20,592 nucleotides of DNA from an uncultured Prevotella sp. (GTDB lineage Bacteria > Bacteroidota > Bacteroidia > Bacteroidales > Bacteroidaceae), in the NCBI GenBank assembly GCA_900557405.1, contig USSF01000042.1, positions 1 through 20,592 of the forward strand, written 5' to 3'. Shown here in pieces: positions 1 to 7,491 of the stretch. The position numbers were made by a program, and so were the translations under genes. The notes below the pieces were generated by a model. It had not been told where the DNA came from. It did no database searches and saw only the letters and a list, made by a program, of their open reading frames with translations. Position 1 is the first letter of the stretch. Every line of letters begins with the position of its first letter.

Positions 1-43
1 ACACGCTTTCCATTTGATATTGTATTCTTATTTCTCTATGTGC

Positions 44-388
44 TTATTTCACTTCCTCGAAATCTATGTATTCGCCCTCTTCCCGGGTGAATATCTTGCG
101 GTTTATCTCGTCCTCAGTGCGGCGGTCTTCCACTACTTCGCCTGTTGGTGTGGTGGTGGAAGTGCGGCGGTATGAGGAACTGCTGTTGCCGGTAGTACCG
201 GCGTTGCTGCCGTAGGTCGTGTTGTTATATGTCCCGTTGCCGTAGCCACCGGCGTTCTGTCCGGCATTGAAGTCGCGGAACTGCTTCGTCACGTCGTGCA
301 GACGGCGGTAGATGGAGTAGACCTTCAGTGCTGCCTTGCATACGAAATACAGGAAAAGGAACAGCAGGGTATACAATAGAATAGACAT
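44..388 (-). CDS. DUF4834-type small membrane protein
   Basis: A 114-residue protein with one hydrophobic segment at its N-terminus (about residues 3-21, starting MSILLYTLLFLFLYF) followed by a basic stretch, a Gly/Asn/Thr/Ser-rich linker (about 43-80) and a charged, acidic tail ending in FEEVK. This looks like a single-pass membrane protein with a flexible, probably cytoplasmic tail. The layout matches what I know of the DUF4834 family of Bacteroidota, whose function is unknown. It lies 112 bases downstream of pssA on the same strand and may be the last gene of the psd-pssA cluster; I saw no consensus promoter in that gap. The ATG start is at 386-388 and the TAA stop at 44-46. Family assignment is from overall resemblance, not a profile search. 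Confidence 0.75.
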   Translation of the reverse strand: MSILLYTLLFLFLYFVCKAALKVYSIYRRLHDVTKQFRDFNAGQNAGGYGNGTYNNTTYGSNAGTTGNSSSSYRRTSTTTPTGEVVEDRRTEDEINRKIFTREEGEYIDFEEVK

Positions 389-500
389 AATCGTTTCTTG
401 GGGTTTGCTTTGTTAATACTTCGGTGAACTGTAATGCAGACTGCAAACTCAATGCCATCTGCCCCGTTGGCTGCCCGTGTCATGCCATCAGGCAGGCGTG

Positions 501-1241
501 TTATGCCTTGGTGGCATCATCCGGGGCGGTTTTGCGGCTCGTCAGGTTCACGTATACCGACAGTATGACATACCACGCAATGATTATGGCGAATGCCGAA
601 AGCCGGAAGATGGCTATCAGCGGCACGCAGCTGATTATGAATATGTATTTCACTTCGTTGCCCTTCCATCCCCAGTGCTTGAACTTGAGGGCGAACATGG
701 GCAGTTCGGCAATCTGGATGTAGCTGCTTACGAGCACCATTGCCATGATGAGGAACACGTTGTAGGGCGAAGCCTCGATATATTCGCAGGCTCCCACGAT
801 GAGCGACCCCCAGAAGAGGGCGTTGGCCGGAGTGGGCAGTCCAATGAATGATGTGGACTGGCGCGTGTCGAGGTTGAACTTGGCAAGGCGCAGTGCGGCG
901 AATGCAGCCATGATGTATGCGAAGTATGGCAGATAGTCGCGCAGCGGCTCGAGAAAATGCGGATAGTCCATTACGCTGAGCTCGGCGAAAACCATCGTCG
1001 CCGGTGCCACACCGAAGGTGACGTCGTCGGCGAGCGAGTCCAGCTCCTTGCCTATCGGCGATGAGACGCCGAGCAGACGGGCGCTCATGCCGTCGAAGAA
1101 GTCGAACGTGGCGCCTATCACTATCCAGAGCAGCGCAAGCTCCGGACGGTTTACGAATGCGAATGATGTGGCGATGCAACCGGAGATGAGGTTGCAGCAG
1201 GTTATCGTGTTAGGGATGTTTCTTGTAATGAAGTTAGCCAT
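501..1241 (-). CDS. pssA: CDP-diacylglycerol--serine O-phosphatidyltransferase
   Basis: A 246-residue integral membrane enzyme that joins CDP-diacylglycerol and L-serine to give phosphatidylserine, the precursor of phosphatidylethanolamine. The full CDP-alcohol phosphotransferase signature is visible: D47-x2-D50-G51-x2-A54-R55-x8-G64-x3-D68-x3-D72, whose aspartates bind metal and the CDP group in this family. Hydrophobic segments before and after it fit a multi-span inner-membrane protein. The length fits the short PssA type of Bacteroidota and Gram-positives, not the long E. coli type. The next enzyme of the pathway, psd, lies just upstream on the same strand, with 101 bases between them that include a terminator-like hairpin. 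No clear promoter was found between hairpin and ATG, so expression probably depends on read-through. Confidence 0.95.
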   Translation of the reverse strand: MANFITRNIPNTITCCNLISGCIATSFAFVNRPELALLWIVIGATFDFFDGMSARLLGVSSPIGKELDSLADDVTFGVAPATMVFAELSVMDYPHFLEPLRDYLPYFAYIMAAFAALRLAKFNLDTRQSTSFIGLPTPANALFWGSLIVGACEYIEASPYNVFLIMAMVLVSSYIQIAELPMFALKFKHWGWKGNEVKYIFIISCVPLIAIFRLSAFAIIIAWYVILSVYVNLTSRKTAPDDATKA

Positions 1242-1295
1242 GATAATGTTCTTTTTGGGGGTTATCCTTGTTGTATGAATCCCGGATGGGGAATC

Positions 1296-1337
1296 AAAAA
1301 CCCCGAAGGCATCCTCAGAGTGGGCGCGCTTCGGGGT
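1296..1337 (-). terminator. Rho-independent terminator or attenuator between psd and pssA
   Basis: The arms accccgaag (1300-1308) and cttcggggt (1329-1337) form a perfect 9-bp stem with a 20-base loop. Read on the minus strand, the stem is followed directly by TTTTT (complement of 1296-1300), the classic intrinsic terminator layout. It begins 6 bases past the psd stop and ends about 54 bases before the pssA start, so it would end or attenuate psd transcription before pssA. Confidence 0.75.
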
Positions 1338-1342
1338 GTGCT

Positions 1343-2032
1343 TTATTTAAGCTTTGCTATGACGGTCTTGTTTCCGGTAGTCGCCTGGCCCATCTTTACG
1401 CAAATCTCGGTGCCGAGCGGTAGGTAGACATCTACTCTCGAACCGAACTTGATGAATCCCAGGTGCTCGTCGATGTAGCAGTCCTCCTCGGGCTTGGCAT
1501 ACGTCACGATGCGGCGCGCCACGGCTCCTGCTATCTGGCGGCAGAGGATTTCTGTGCCGTCGTCGGTCTCTATCATCACGTCGGCGTGCTCGTTCTCCTC
1601 GCTTGCCTTGGGCAGCCATGCCTTATGGAAGTTTCCGTTGAAATGGCGGACGAACTTCACCCTGCCGTCAACGGGGAACCAGTTGGCATGCACATTGAAG
1701 AGACTCATGAAGATGCTCACCATCATGCGCTTGTCGTGGAAGTATTCGTTTTCCTCCACCTCCTCCACAACGACAATCTTGCCGTCGGCAGGGGCAACGA
1801 CGATGTTCTCCGTCTCGCCGTCGAAGAACCGCTTGGGGCAGCGGAAGAAGTTGAGCACGATGGCATATACGATTCCGAACACGCCAACGAAGACCCAGAA
1901 CGGAATCTTGTTGTCGATGGAAAGCCAAAGCGCTGATGCCACGGCGGCGATGAAAATTATTCCGTAGAGCAGGGTGTCGGTACCCTCACGGTGTATCCTT
2001 ACGTTTTTAAGTTTCTTTATTTTCTTACCCAT
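1343..2032 (-). CDS. psd: Phosphatidylserine decarboxylase proenzyme (short type)
   Basis: A 229-residue pyruvoyl-dependent decarboxylase that converts phosphatidylserine to phosphatidylethanolamine. Two hydrophobic segments follow a basic N-terminus (about residues 20-60), then the catalytic part with [19 protein letters not shown] and the C-terminal [11 protein letters not shown]. In this family self-cleavage occurs between Gly and Ser of that last motif, here Gly197/Ser198, turning Ser198 into the pyruvoyl group and giving a small alpha chain of about 32 residues. The short form, with GS rather than LGST, matches Bacteroidota and archaeal-type Psd. The ATG at 2030-2032 ([10 protein letters not shown]) is chosen over a start at 2104: the latter lies upstream of the apparent -7 promoter box and would add 24 residues unlike the family. 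Confidence 0.95.
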   Translation of the reverse strand: MGKKIKKLKNVRIHREGTDTLLYGIIFIAAVASALWLSIDNKIPFWVFVGVFGIVYAIVLNFFRCPKRFFDGETENIVVAPADGKIVVVEEVEENEYFHDKRMMVSIFMSLFNVHANWFPVDGRVKFVRHFNGNFHKAWLPKASEENEHADVMIETDDGTEILCRQIAGAVARRIVTYAKPEEDCYIDEHLGFIKFGSRVDVYLPLGTEICVKMGQATTGNKTVIAKLK

Positions 2033-2073
2033 AGTATTACTGACTTGTGAAGAGTGCCTATTAAAAGCGACTG

Positions 2074-2105
2074 CAAAGTTACCGTTTTTCTCGCATTTCC
2101 ACAAA
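2074..2105 (-). promoter_or_regulatory. Bacteroidota-type promoter for psd
   Basis: On the minus strand there is a perfect -7 box TAACTTTG (complement of 2074-2081) and a -33 box TTTG (complement of 2102-2105) with 20 bases between them. This matches the Bacteroidota consensus TTTG / TAnnTTTG. The expected start of transcription lies about 35-40 bases before the psd ATG at 2032. Confidence 0.8.
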
Positions 2106-2120
2106 TTTTACTCTTATTCT

Positions 2121-2151
2121 TTTGCCGTTTCATGTATAAAGCGTAACTTTG
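2121..2151 (+). promoter_or_regulatory. Bacteroidota-type promoter for dnaE
   Basis: A -33 box TTTG (2121-2124), a 19-base spacer and a perfect -7 box TAACTTTG (2144-2151) match the Bacteroidota primary sigma factor consensus. Transcription would start near 2158, leaving a leader of about 70 bases before the dnaE ATG. The -7 octamer is the same as that of the divergent psd promoter 40 bases away. Confidence 0.8.
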
Positions 2152-2159
2152 AGGCTCAT

Positions 2160-2199
2160 TTTGGTGGGTCGGGCTTGTCAATTTGGCGTGTCGGGCCTG
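2160..2199 (+). repeat. Imperfect direct repeat in the dnaE leader, 22-bp step
   Basis: Two 18-base copies, tttggtgggtcgggcttg (2160-2177) and tttggcgtgtcgggcctg (2182-2199), match at 15 of 18 positions and are offset by exactly 22 bp. They lie between the dnaE promoter and its start codon, so they would be in the mRNA leader. Role unknown. Confidence 0.6.
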
Positions 2200-2229
2200 C
2201 TTTCCAGATAAATACAACTCACAATCAGC

Positions 2230-5200
2230 ATGCAAGACTTCATTCATCTTCACGTACATACATACTACAGCATCCTCGACGGACAGTCGAGCATATCCAA
2301 GCTCGTGGACAAGGCGATAGCCAACGGCATGAAGGGTATGGCGATAACCGACCACGGCGACATGTTCGGAGTGAAGGAGCTGTTCAACTACTGCAACAAG
2401 GTGAACGGCAAGCTCCGCGACGAAGGCAAGCCGGAGTTCAAGCCCATCTTCGGCTGCGAGATGTATGTGGCGAGGAGAAGCAAGCTGGAGCGCTCCGACC
2501 CGAAAGTGGACAAGAGCGGATACCACCTCATCGTGCTGGCAAAGAACTACAACGGCTACAAGAACCTGATAAAGCTCGTGTCGAGGGCTTGGGTGGACGG
2601 ATTCTACATGCGTCCGCGAACCGACCGCGCGGATCTGGAGAAATACCACGAAGACCTTATCGTCTGCTCGGCTTGTATCGCCGGAGAGGTGCCGGCAAAG
2701 ATTCTGAAGGACGACATAGCCGGAGCGCGGGAGGCCATTGAATGGTATCAGCGAGTGTTCGGCGACGACTACTATCTGGAGCTGCAGCGCCATGAGGTGA
2801 AAGACCCCAACCAGCGCGCCAACCGTGAGACCTTCCCCCTGCAGCAGAAGGCAAACCGCGTACTCATACAGCTCGCCAAGGAATACGGCATAAAGCTGGT
2901 CTGTACGAACGACGCACACTTCGTGGACAAGGACAATGCCGAGGCACACGACCATCTGCTCTGTCTCGCCACGGGCAAAGACCTGGACGACCCCAACCGC
3001 ATGCTCTACTCCAAGCAGGAGTGGTTCAAGACGCGCGAGGAGATGAACGAGGTGTTTGCCGACGTGCCCGAAGCCCTCTCCAACACCATCGAGATTCTCG
3101 ACAAGGTGGAGACATACAGCATCGACCACGCACCTATCATGCCTTTCTTCCCTATTCCGGCTGAGTTCGGAACCGAGGAGGACACGCGCCGCAACATCAC
3201 GCCGGAACAGCTCTATCATGAGTTCACGTCCGACGAGAACGGCGAGAACCCCCTGCCCAAGGAGGAGGCGGACAAGAAGATAAAGAAGCTTGGCGGCATC
3301 GACAAGCTATACAGGATAAAGTTTGAGGCCGACTACCTCGCCAAACTTGCCTACGACGGTGCAAAGGTGCGCTATGGCGACCCGCTGTCGAAGGAGGTGG
3401 CAGAGCGCGTCAAGTTCGAGCTTCATATCATGAAGACCATGGGATTCCCCGGCTACTTCCTCATCGTGCAGGACTTCATCAATTCCGCCCGCGACGAGCT
3501 GGGAGTGATGGTAGGGCCGGGACGTGGTTCGGCGGCAGGCTCCGTGGTGGCATACTGCTTGGGCATCACCAAGATAGACCCTATGAAGTATGACCTCCTG
3601 TTTGAGCGTTTTCTTAATCCGGACCGAATCTCGCTGCCTGATATCGATACCGACTTCGATGACGACGGGCGCGGAAAGGTGCTCGAATGGGTGGAAGACA
3701 AATACGGCCACGACAAGGTGGCGCACATCATCACATACGGCACGATGGCGACGAAGAACGCCCTGAAGGACGTGGCACGTGTGGAGAAGGTGCCGCTCCC
3801 CGTCATCAACCACCTGTGCAAGCAGATTCCCGACAAGCTGCCCGACGGGTTGAAGATGAACCTGCCGAATGCCATAAAGAGCGTGCCGGAACTGAGGGAG
3901 GCGGAGGTGTCGCCCGACGAAAGGCTGCGCAACACTATATCATACGCCAAGATGCTTGAGGGAACCGTGCGCGGAACGGGTATCCACGCCTGTGGTACCA
4001 TCATCTGCCGCGATGCCATCAGCGACTGGGTGCCGGTATCCACTGCCGAGGACAAGGCCGACCCCGGACACAAGCTCCTCTGCACGCAATACGACGGACA
4101 CGTAATCGAGGAGACGGGACTCATCAAGATGGACTTCCTCGGACTCAAGACCCTGTCAATCCTGAAGGAAGCCGTGGAGAACATTCGACTGCACACCGGC
4201 GATATCATCGACCTCGACACCATACCGATTGACGACCCCGACACATACAAGCTATACAGCGAGGGACGCACCATCGGAACATTCCAGTTCGAGTCTGCAG
4301 GAATGCAGAAATATTTGCGCGAGCTTCATCCCACCACATTCGAGGATATCATCGCCATGAACGCCCTCTACCGTCCGGGACCAATGGACTACATCCCGTC
4401 GTTCATCGCCCGAAAGAACGGCAAGGAGGAGATAAAGTATGATATCCCCTGCATGGAGAAATACCTGAAGGATACCTACGGAATCACCGTATACCAGGAG
4501 CAGGTGATGCTCCTGTCCAGACAGCTCGCCGACTTCACCCGAGGTCAGAGCGACGCCCTGCGTAAGGCGATGGGTAAGAAGAAGAAAGCCATCGTAGACC
4601 AGATGAAGCCTATGTTCATCGAGGGCGGAAAGAAAAACGGACACGACCCGAAGGTGCTCGAGAAAATCTGGGCAGACTGGGAGAAATTCGCATCCTATGC
4701 CTTCAACAAGAGTCACGCCACGTGCTACTCATGGGTGGCATACCAGACGGCATATCTCAAGGCACATTACCCCGCCGAATACATGGCGGCGAACATGAGC
4801 CGGAACCTTGCCAACATCACCGAAATCACCAAGCTCATGGACGAATGCAAGGCCATGGGCATCGAGACGCTCGGACCCGATGTGAACGAGAGCCGAAACA
4901 AGTTCAGCGTGAACAAGGGCGGAGCCATCCGCTTCGGACTCGCAGCGATAAAGGGTATGGGAACGGCAGCCGCCGAAGCCCTGATAAACGAGAGGGAGAA
5001 GAACGGACCATACAAGGACATCTTCGATGTGGTGCAGCGCGTGAACCTCAGTGCCTGCAACCGCAAATGCTTCGAGAGCATGGCGCTGAGCGGCGGCTTC
5101 GACAGCTTCGGCATCAAGCGTGAGGACTATTTCGCACAGAACGAGAAGGGCGAAAGCTTCTTCGACACCATACTCCGCTACGGACAGGCGTACCAGACGG

Positions 5201-5934
5201 CACAGAGCGAGGCACAGAATTCCCTCTTCGGAGGTTTCGACGCCGTTGAGATTGCCACGCCAAAGATTCATGAGGGCGAACGGTGGAGCGACATCGAACG
5301 GCTCAACAAGGAGCGCGACCTCGTGGGAATCTATCTCTCGGCGCATCCGCTCGACGAATATGCCGTGGTGCTCAACAATCTCTGCAATACGAAATGCCCG
5401 GAGGTTTCCGATAAGGAAGAGTTGGCGAAAAGGGGCGAAGTGACGGTGGGCGGCATCGTCACGGCCGTGAGGGACTCCTTCACGAAGAGGAATACGCCAT
5501 GCGGCTTCGTCACGATAGAAGACTTTTCCGGTTCCGGCGAACTTGCCCTTTTCGGTGATTCGTGGGGCAGATGGAAGGGAATGCTCTCCATCGGCGCCTC
5601 CGTGTTCATCTCAGCCAAGGTAACACAGAAATACGGCAGCAACTTCTACGACTTCAACATCGGCGACATACAGTATATGGAGAAGGTGAAGGATGATCGC
5701 ATAGAGAAGCTGACGATAGACATCGACCCGCAGAAGATAACGGATATAATGGTTTCCGACTTGTTTGAGATAATGAAGCAGTCGGCAGGCAAGACACAGG
5801 TGTACGTGCAGCTCAACAGTCTTGAGGACCGCCGCAACGTGACTATGCGCTCCAAACTGCCGGGCATCGACGTGACACGCGACCTGCTGATGTTCATCGA
5901 ACACTGCGAGGCTATGAGATACCACATAAACTGA
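2230..5934 (+). CDS. dnaE: DNA polymerase III subunit alpha
   Basis: The 1234-residue catalytic subunit of the replicative DNA polymerase, a C-family enzyme. In order: a PHP domain (HLHVHT at residues 6-11, ITDHGDMFG near 39); the polymerase core with GPGRGSAAGS (near 431), the metal-binding PDIDTDF with Asp471 and Asp473, and a third acidic residue Asp635 in IKMDFLGLK; the finger-region motif FNKSHATCYSW; a helix-hairpin-helix segment around LAAIKGMGTAAAEAL (about 903-918); QNSLF at 996-1000, which fits the internal beta-clamp binding motif; and an OB-fold region (about 1068-1140). Length is normal for Bacteroidota DnaE. The ATG lies about 70 bases after a consensus promoter. trxA follows on the same strand after 159 bases. 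A 16-bp tandem repeat overlaps the stop codon. Confidence 0.98.
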   Translation: MQDFIHLHVHTYYSILDGQSSISKLVDKAIANGMKGMAITDHGDMFGVKELFNYCNKVNGKLRDEGKPEFKPIFGCEMYVARRSKLERSDPKVDKSGYHLIVLAKNYNGYKNLIKLVSRAWVDGFYMRPRTDRADLEKYHEDLIVCSACIAGEVPAKILKDDIAGAREAIEWYQRVFGDDYYLELQRHEVKDPNQRANRETFPLQQKANRVLIQLAKEYGIKLVCTNDAHFVDKDNAEAHDHLLCLATGKDLDDPNRMLYSKQEWFKTREEMNEVFADVPEALSNTIEILDKVETYSIDHAPIMPFFPIPAEFGTEEDTRRNITPEQLYHEFTSDENGENPLPKEEADKKIKKLGGIDKLYRIKFEADYLAKLAYDGAKVRYGDPLSKEVAERVKFELHIMKTMGFPGYFLIVQDFINSARDELGVMVGPGRGSAAGSVVAYCLGITKIDPMKYDLLFERFLNPDRISLPDIDTDFDDDGRGKVLEWVEDKYGHDKVAHIITYGTMATKNALKDVARVEKVPLPVINHLCKQIPDKLPDGLKMNLPNAIKSVPELREAEVSPDERLRNTISYAKMLEGTVRGTGIHACGTIICRDAISDWVPVSTAEDKADPGHKLLCTQYDGHVIEETGLIKMDFLGLKTLSILKEAVENIRLHTGDIIDLDTIPIDDPDTYKLYSEGRTIGTFQFESAGMQKYLRELHPTTFEDIIAMNALYRPGPMDYIPSFIARKNGKEEIKYDIPCMEKYLKDTYGITVYQEQVMLLSRQLADFTRGQSDALRKAMGKKKKAIVDQMKPMFIEGGKKNGHDPKVLEKIWADWEKFASYAFNKSHATCYSWVAYQTAYLKAHYPAEYMAANMSRNLANITEITKLMDECKAMGIETLGPDVNESRNKFSVNKGGAIRFGLAAIKGMGTAAAEALINEREKNGPYKDIFDVVQRVNLSACNRKCFESMALSGGFDSFGIKREDYFAQNEKGESFFDTILRYGQAYQTAQSEAQNSLFGGFDAVEIATPKIHEGERWSDIERLNKERDLVGIYLSAHPLDEYAVVLNNLCNTKCPEVSDKEELAKRGEVTVGGIVTAVRDSFTKRNTPCGFVTIEDFSGSGELALFGDSWGRWKGMLSIGASVFISAKVTQKYGSNFYDFNIGDIQYMEKVKDDRIEKLTIDIDPQKITDIMVSDLFEIMKQSAGKTQVYVQLNSLEDRRNVTMRSKLPGIDVTRDLLMFIEHCEAMRYHIN

Positions 5935-5996
5935 TTGCCATATAAACAGATTGCCATATAAACAGATTGCTGCATGAGCCGATTGCTGCATGAACC
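5933..5996 (+). repeat. Four 16-bp tandem repeats at the dnaE stop codon
   Basis: Four head-to-tail 16-base units begin inside the dnaE TGA: gattgccatataaaca twice (5933-5948, 5949-5964), then gattgctgcatgagcc (5965-5980) and gattgctgcatgaacc (5981-5996). Units 1 and 2 are identical; 3 and 4 differ at one base. The last dnaE codons (gataccacataaact) resemble a degenerate earlier unit, suggesting the array grew from the gene's 3' end. The rest of the dnaE-trxA spacer is A-rich, with no TAnnTTTG promoter and no clear terminator. Confidence 0.85.
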
Positions 5997-6093
5997 GATA
6001 AAGGAATTAACAGGTTAAGCAGCCAACTGCTGAAAAAGCAAAACCGGTAAAGGAATCAATAAATCAATAAACCAAATAAAGAATAACAAGAAA

Positions 6094-6408
6094 ATGGAAG
6101 TAACAATCACCGCTGAGAACTTTGAAAGTTTGAAGAATGGCGAAATGCCTTTAGTAGTAGATTTCTGGGCTACATGGTGTGGCCCTTGTCGTGCCATCGC
6201 TCCTTATATCGAGGAACTCGCAAAGGAGTATGACGGCAAGATAGTAGTAGGAAAGTGTGACGTTGAGGAGAACGACGACATCGTAATGGAATACGGTGTG
6301 CGCAACATCCCTACAATCCTCTTCTTCAAGGGAGGCGAGGTAGTAGACCGCCTGGTAGGCGGACAGTCAAAGTCGGCTATCCAGAAGAAGTTCGAGACCC
6401 TGCTGTAA
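6094..6408 (+). CDS. trxA: Thioredoxin
   Basis: A 104-residue cytoplasmic thioredoxin, the dithiol reductant recharged by thioredoxin reductase. The active site WATWCGPC gives redox Cys29 and Cys32, and the cis-proline loop NIPT gives Pro73. Length and single-domain form are canonical. No signal peptide is present. The start is supported by an A-rich upstream stretch (aataacaagaaa), typical of Bacteroidota initiation, rather than a Shine-Dalgarno sequence. It lies 159 bases after dnaE on the same strand and could share its transcript, since I found no consensus promoter in the spacer. Codon use differs from its neighbours: nine of eleven valines are GTA, whereas dnaE favours GTG and GTC. This may reflect high expression rather than transfer. 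Confidence 0.97.
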   Translation: MEVTITAENFESLKNGEMPLVVDFWATWCGPCRAIAPYIEELAKEYDGKIVVGKCDVEENDDIVMEYGVRNIPTILFFKGGEVVDRLVGGQSKSAIQKKFETLL

Positions 6409-6430
6409 TGTCAGGAAAGGCGTCAATCCA

Positions 6431-6504
6431 TTAACGGGAAACGGAAGACACACCGGCCTTAACGGAAAGACACTCATCCCTTAACGGAATCATACAATAA
6501 TCCC
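6431..6504 (+). repeat. Three imperfect ttaacgg direct repeats downstream of trxA
   Basis: Units start at 6431, 6459 and 6481, each with ttaacgg followed by an A/G-rich stretch and a C-rich end. The second and third are exactly 22 bp apart; the first carries about 6 extra bases. They lie between the trxA stop and a long hairpin, in the spacer shared with the convergent tadA gene. Confidence 0.55.
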
Positions 6505-6557
6505 TCAATGGAGAAGCACCGTTCATCCGGACGGCTTGTCTCATTGAGGGATTGTTG
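6495..6557. terminator. Long hairpin between convergent trxA and tadA
   Basis: The arms caataatccctcaatg (6495-6510) and cattgagggattgttg (6542-6557) pair over 16 positions with one G-T pair, and the 31-base loop holds a weaker inner stem (aagc..cgt with acggctt). It lies between genes that converge, where a bidirectional terminator is expected. No strong T-run follows on either strand, so the terminator role is inferred from position and stem. Confidence 0.55.
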
Positions 6558-6621
6558 CATATATATTATTATAGGTATATATGGCGGATAGCCTGTATAT
6601 TGCCTTTTATCTTTTCTTCCT

Positions 6622-7056
6622 TTATCTTTTCCCCTTGAAGAAATCCTGCATCAGCGACCGACATTCCTCCTCGAGCACTCCGCTTACCACAGTTGCCTTG
6701 GGATGGAAGGCGTTTGGGGCAAACTTGCGGTAGCCACGCTTCTCGTCGGGAGCTCCGTAGACGATGCGCGGAATCTGTGCCCAACCGATGGCACCGGCAC
6801 ACATGGGGCATGGTTCCACCGTGACGTAGAGCGTGCAGTCGGTGAGGTATTTCCCGCCAAGGGCATTGGCGGCAGCCGTTATCGCCTGCATCTCGGCATG
6901 GGCGGTAACGTCGTTGAGAGTTTCGGTGAGGTTGTGGGCGCGGGATATTATCCTGTCGCGGCATACTATTATTGCGCCGATGGGTATCTCGCCTTCGTCA
7001 TAGGCGGCCTGGGCCTCGATGAGGGCCTTGCGCATGAATTGCTCGTCTTGTGACAT
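6622..7056 (-). CDS. tadA: tRNA(Arg)-specific adenosine-34 deaminase
   Basis: A 144-residue zinc deaminase that converts the wobble adenosine of tRNA-Arg(ACG) to inosine, allowing CGN codon reading. The cytidine/deoxycytidylate deaminase fold motifs are complete: His53-Ala-Glu55 (zinc ligand and catalytic acid) and Pro-Cys83-Pro-Met-Cys86 (zinc ligands). The residues just before HAE (NDVTAHAEMQAI) fit TadA rather than a free-nucleoside deaminase. The start codon shares one base with the tsaE stop (TGATG), which suggests translational coupling; it is the last gene of the porW-porX-tsaE-tadA run. The stop is followed by a T-rich stretch and then the hairpin shared with trxA. A guanine deaminase-like function is the main alternative and less likely. 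Confidence 0.92.
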   Translation of the reverse strand: MSQDEQFMRKALIEAQAAYDEGEIPIGAIIVCRDRIISRAHNLTETLNDVTAHAEMQAITAAANALGGKYLTDCTLYVTVEPCPMCAGAIGWAQIPRIVYGAPDEKRGYRKFAPNAFHPKATVVSGVLEEECRSLMQDFFKGKR

Positions 7057-7475
7057 CAGAACCTTACACTCCTTGTGCCGTCTTCATTCTCCACTATCTC
7101 CACGCGCACAGTGTCCTCGGGCAGGAGGTCTTCCACCAGTTCCGGCCATTCTATGAAGCATACGCCGCCGCCATAGAAATAGTCCTCATACCCCATGTCG
7201 TACACCTCCTCCAGCTTCTTGATGCGGTAGAAGTCGAAGTGGTATATCGGGTAGTCCACTTTTGTGGATGTATATTCGTTAACGATGGCGAATGTGGGCG
7301 AAGTGACGGTATCCTCCACTCCGAGATATTCGCATATTGCCTTGATGAATGTGGTCTTGCCGGCACCCATCTTTCCGTAGAAAGCATATACTTTGCCGTC
7401 AGACATCTTGTTTACGAACTCTTCGGCAGCCTTTGGCAGACTGTCGAGCGATGGGATTGATATTTCCTGGTTCAT
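7056..7475 (-). CDS. tsaE: tRNA threonylcarbamoyladenosine biosynthesis ATPase TsaE
   Basis: A 139-residue P-loop ATPase that works with TsaB and TsaD to put threonylcarbamoyl on adenosine 37 of ANN-decoding tRNAs (t6A). The Walker A motif GKMGAGKTT is at residues 34-42, followed by TSPTFAIVNEY (59-69), HFDFYR (79-84) and IEWPE (108-112), all family hallmarks. Length is typical. It starts 16 bases after the porX stop and its stop overlaps the tadA start by one base, so the three are almost surely co-transcribed. Next to porX it is probably a passenger with an unrelated housekeeping role; both neighbours on its downstream side and itself act on tRNA anticodon-loop modification. Confidence 0.95.
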   Translation of the reverse strand: MNQEISIPSLDSLPKAAEEFVNKMSDGKVYAFYGKMGAGKTTFIKAICEYLGVEDTVTSPTFAIVNEYTSTKVDYPIYHFDFYRIKKLEEVYDMGYEDYFYGGGVCFIEWPELVEDLLPEDTVRVEIVENEDGTRSVRF

Positions 7476-7491
7476 GATTGCATTTACTTAT

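Noticed and set aside
1242..1295. A promoter for pssA
   Set aside because: A TTTG is present at about the right distance but the matching -7 site reads TACAACAA, which lacks the TTTG half.
2033..2104. A 24-residue longer N-terminus for psd, starting at 2104
   Set aside because: It begins upstream of the perfect -7 promoter box at 2074-2081 and its residues do not fit the family.
2017..3219. A 400-residue minus-strand reading frame overlapping psd and dnaE
   Set aside because: It is the complement of the clear dnaE PHP region and the promoter spacer; the protein has no recognisable features.
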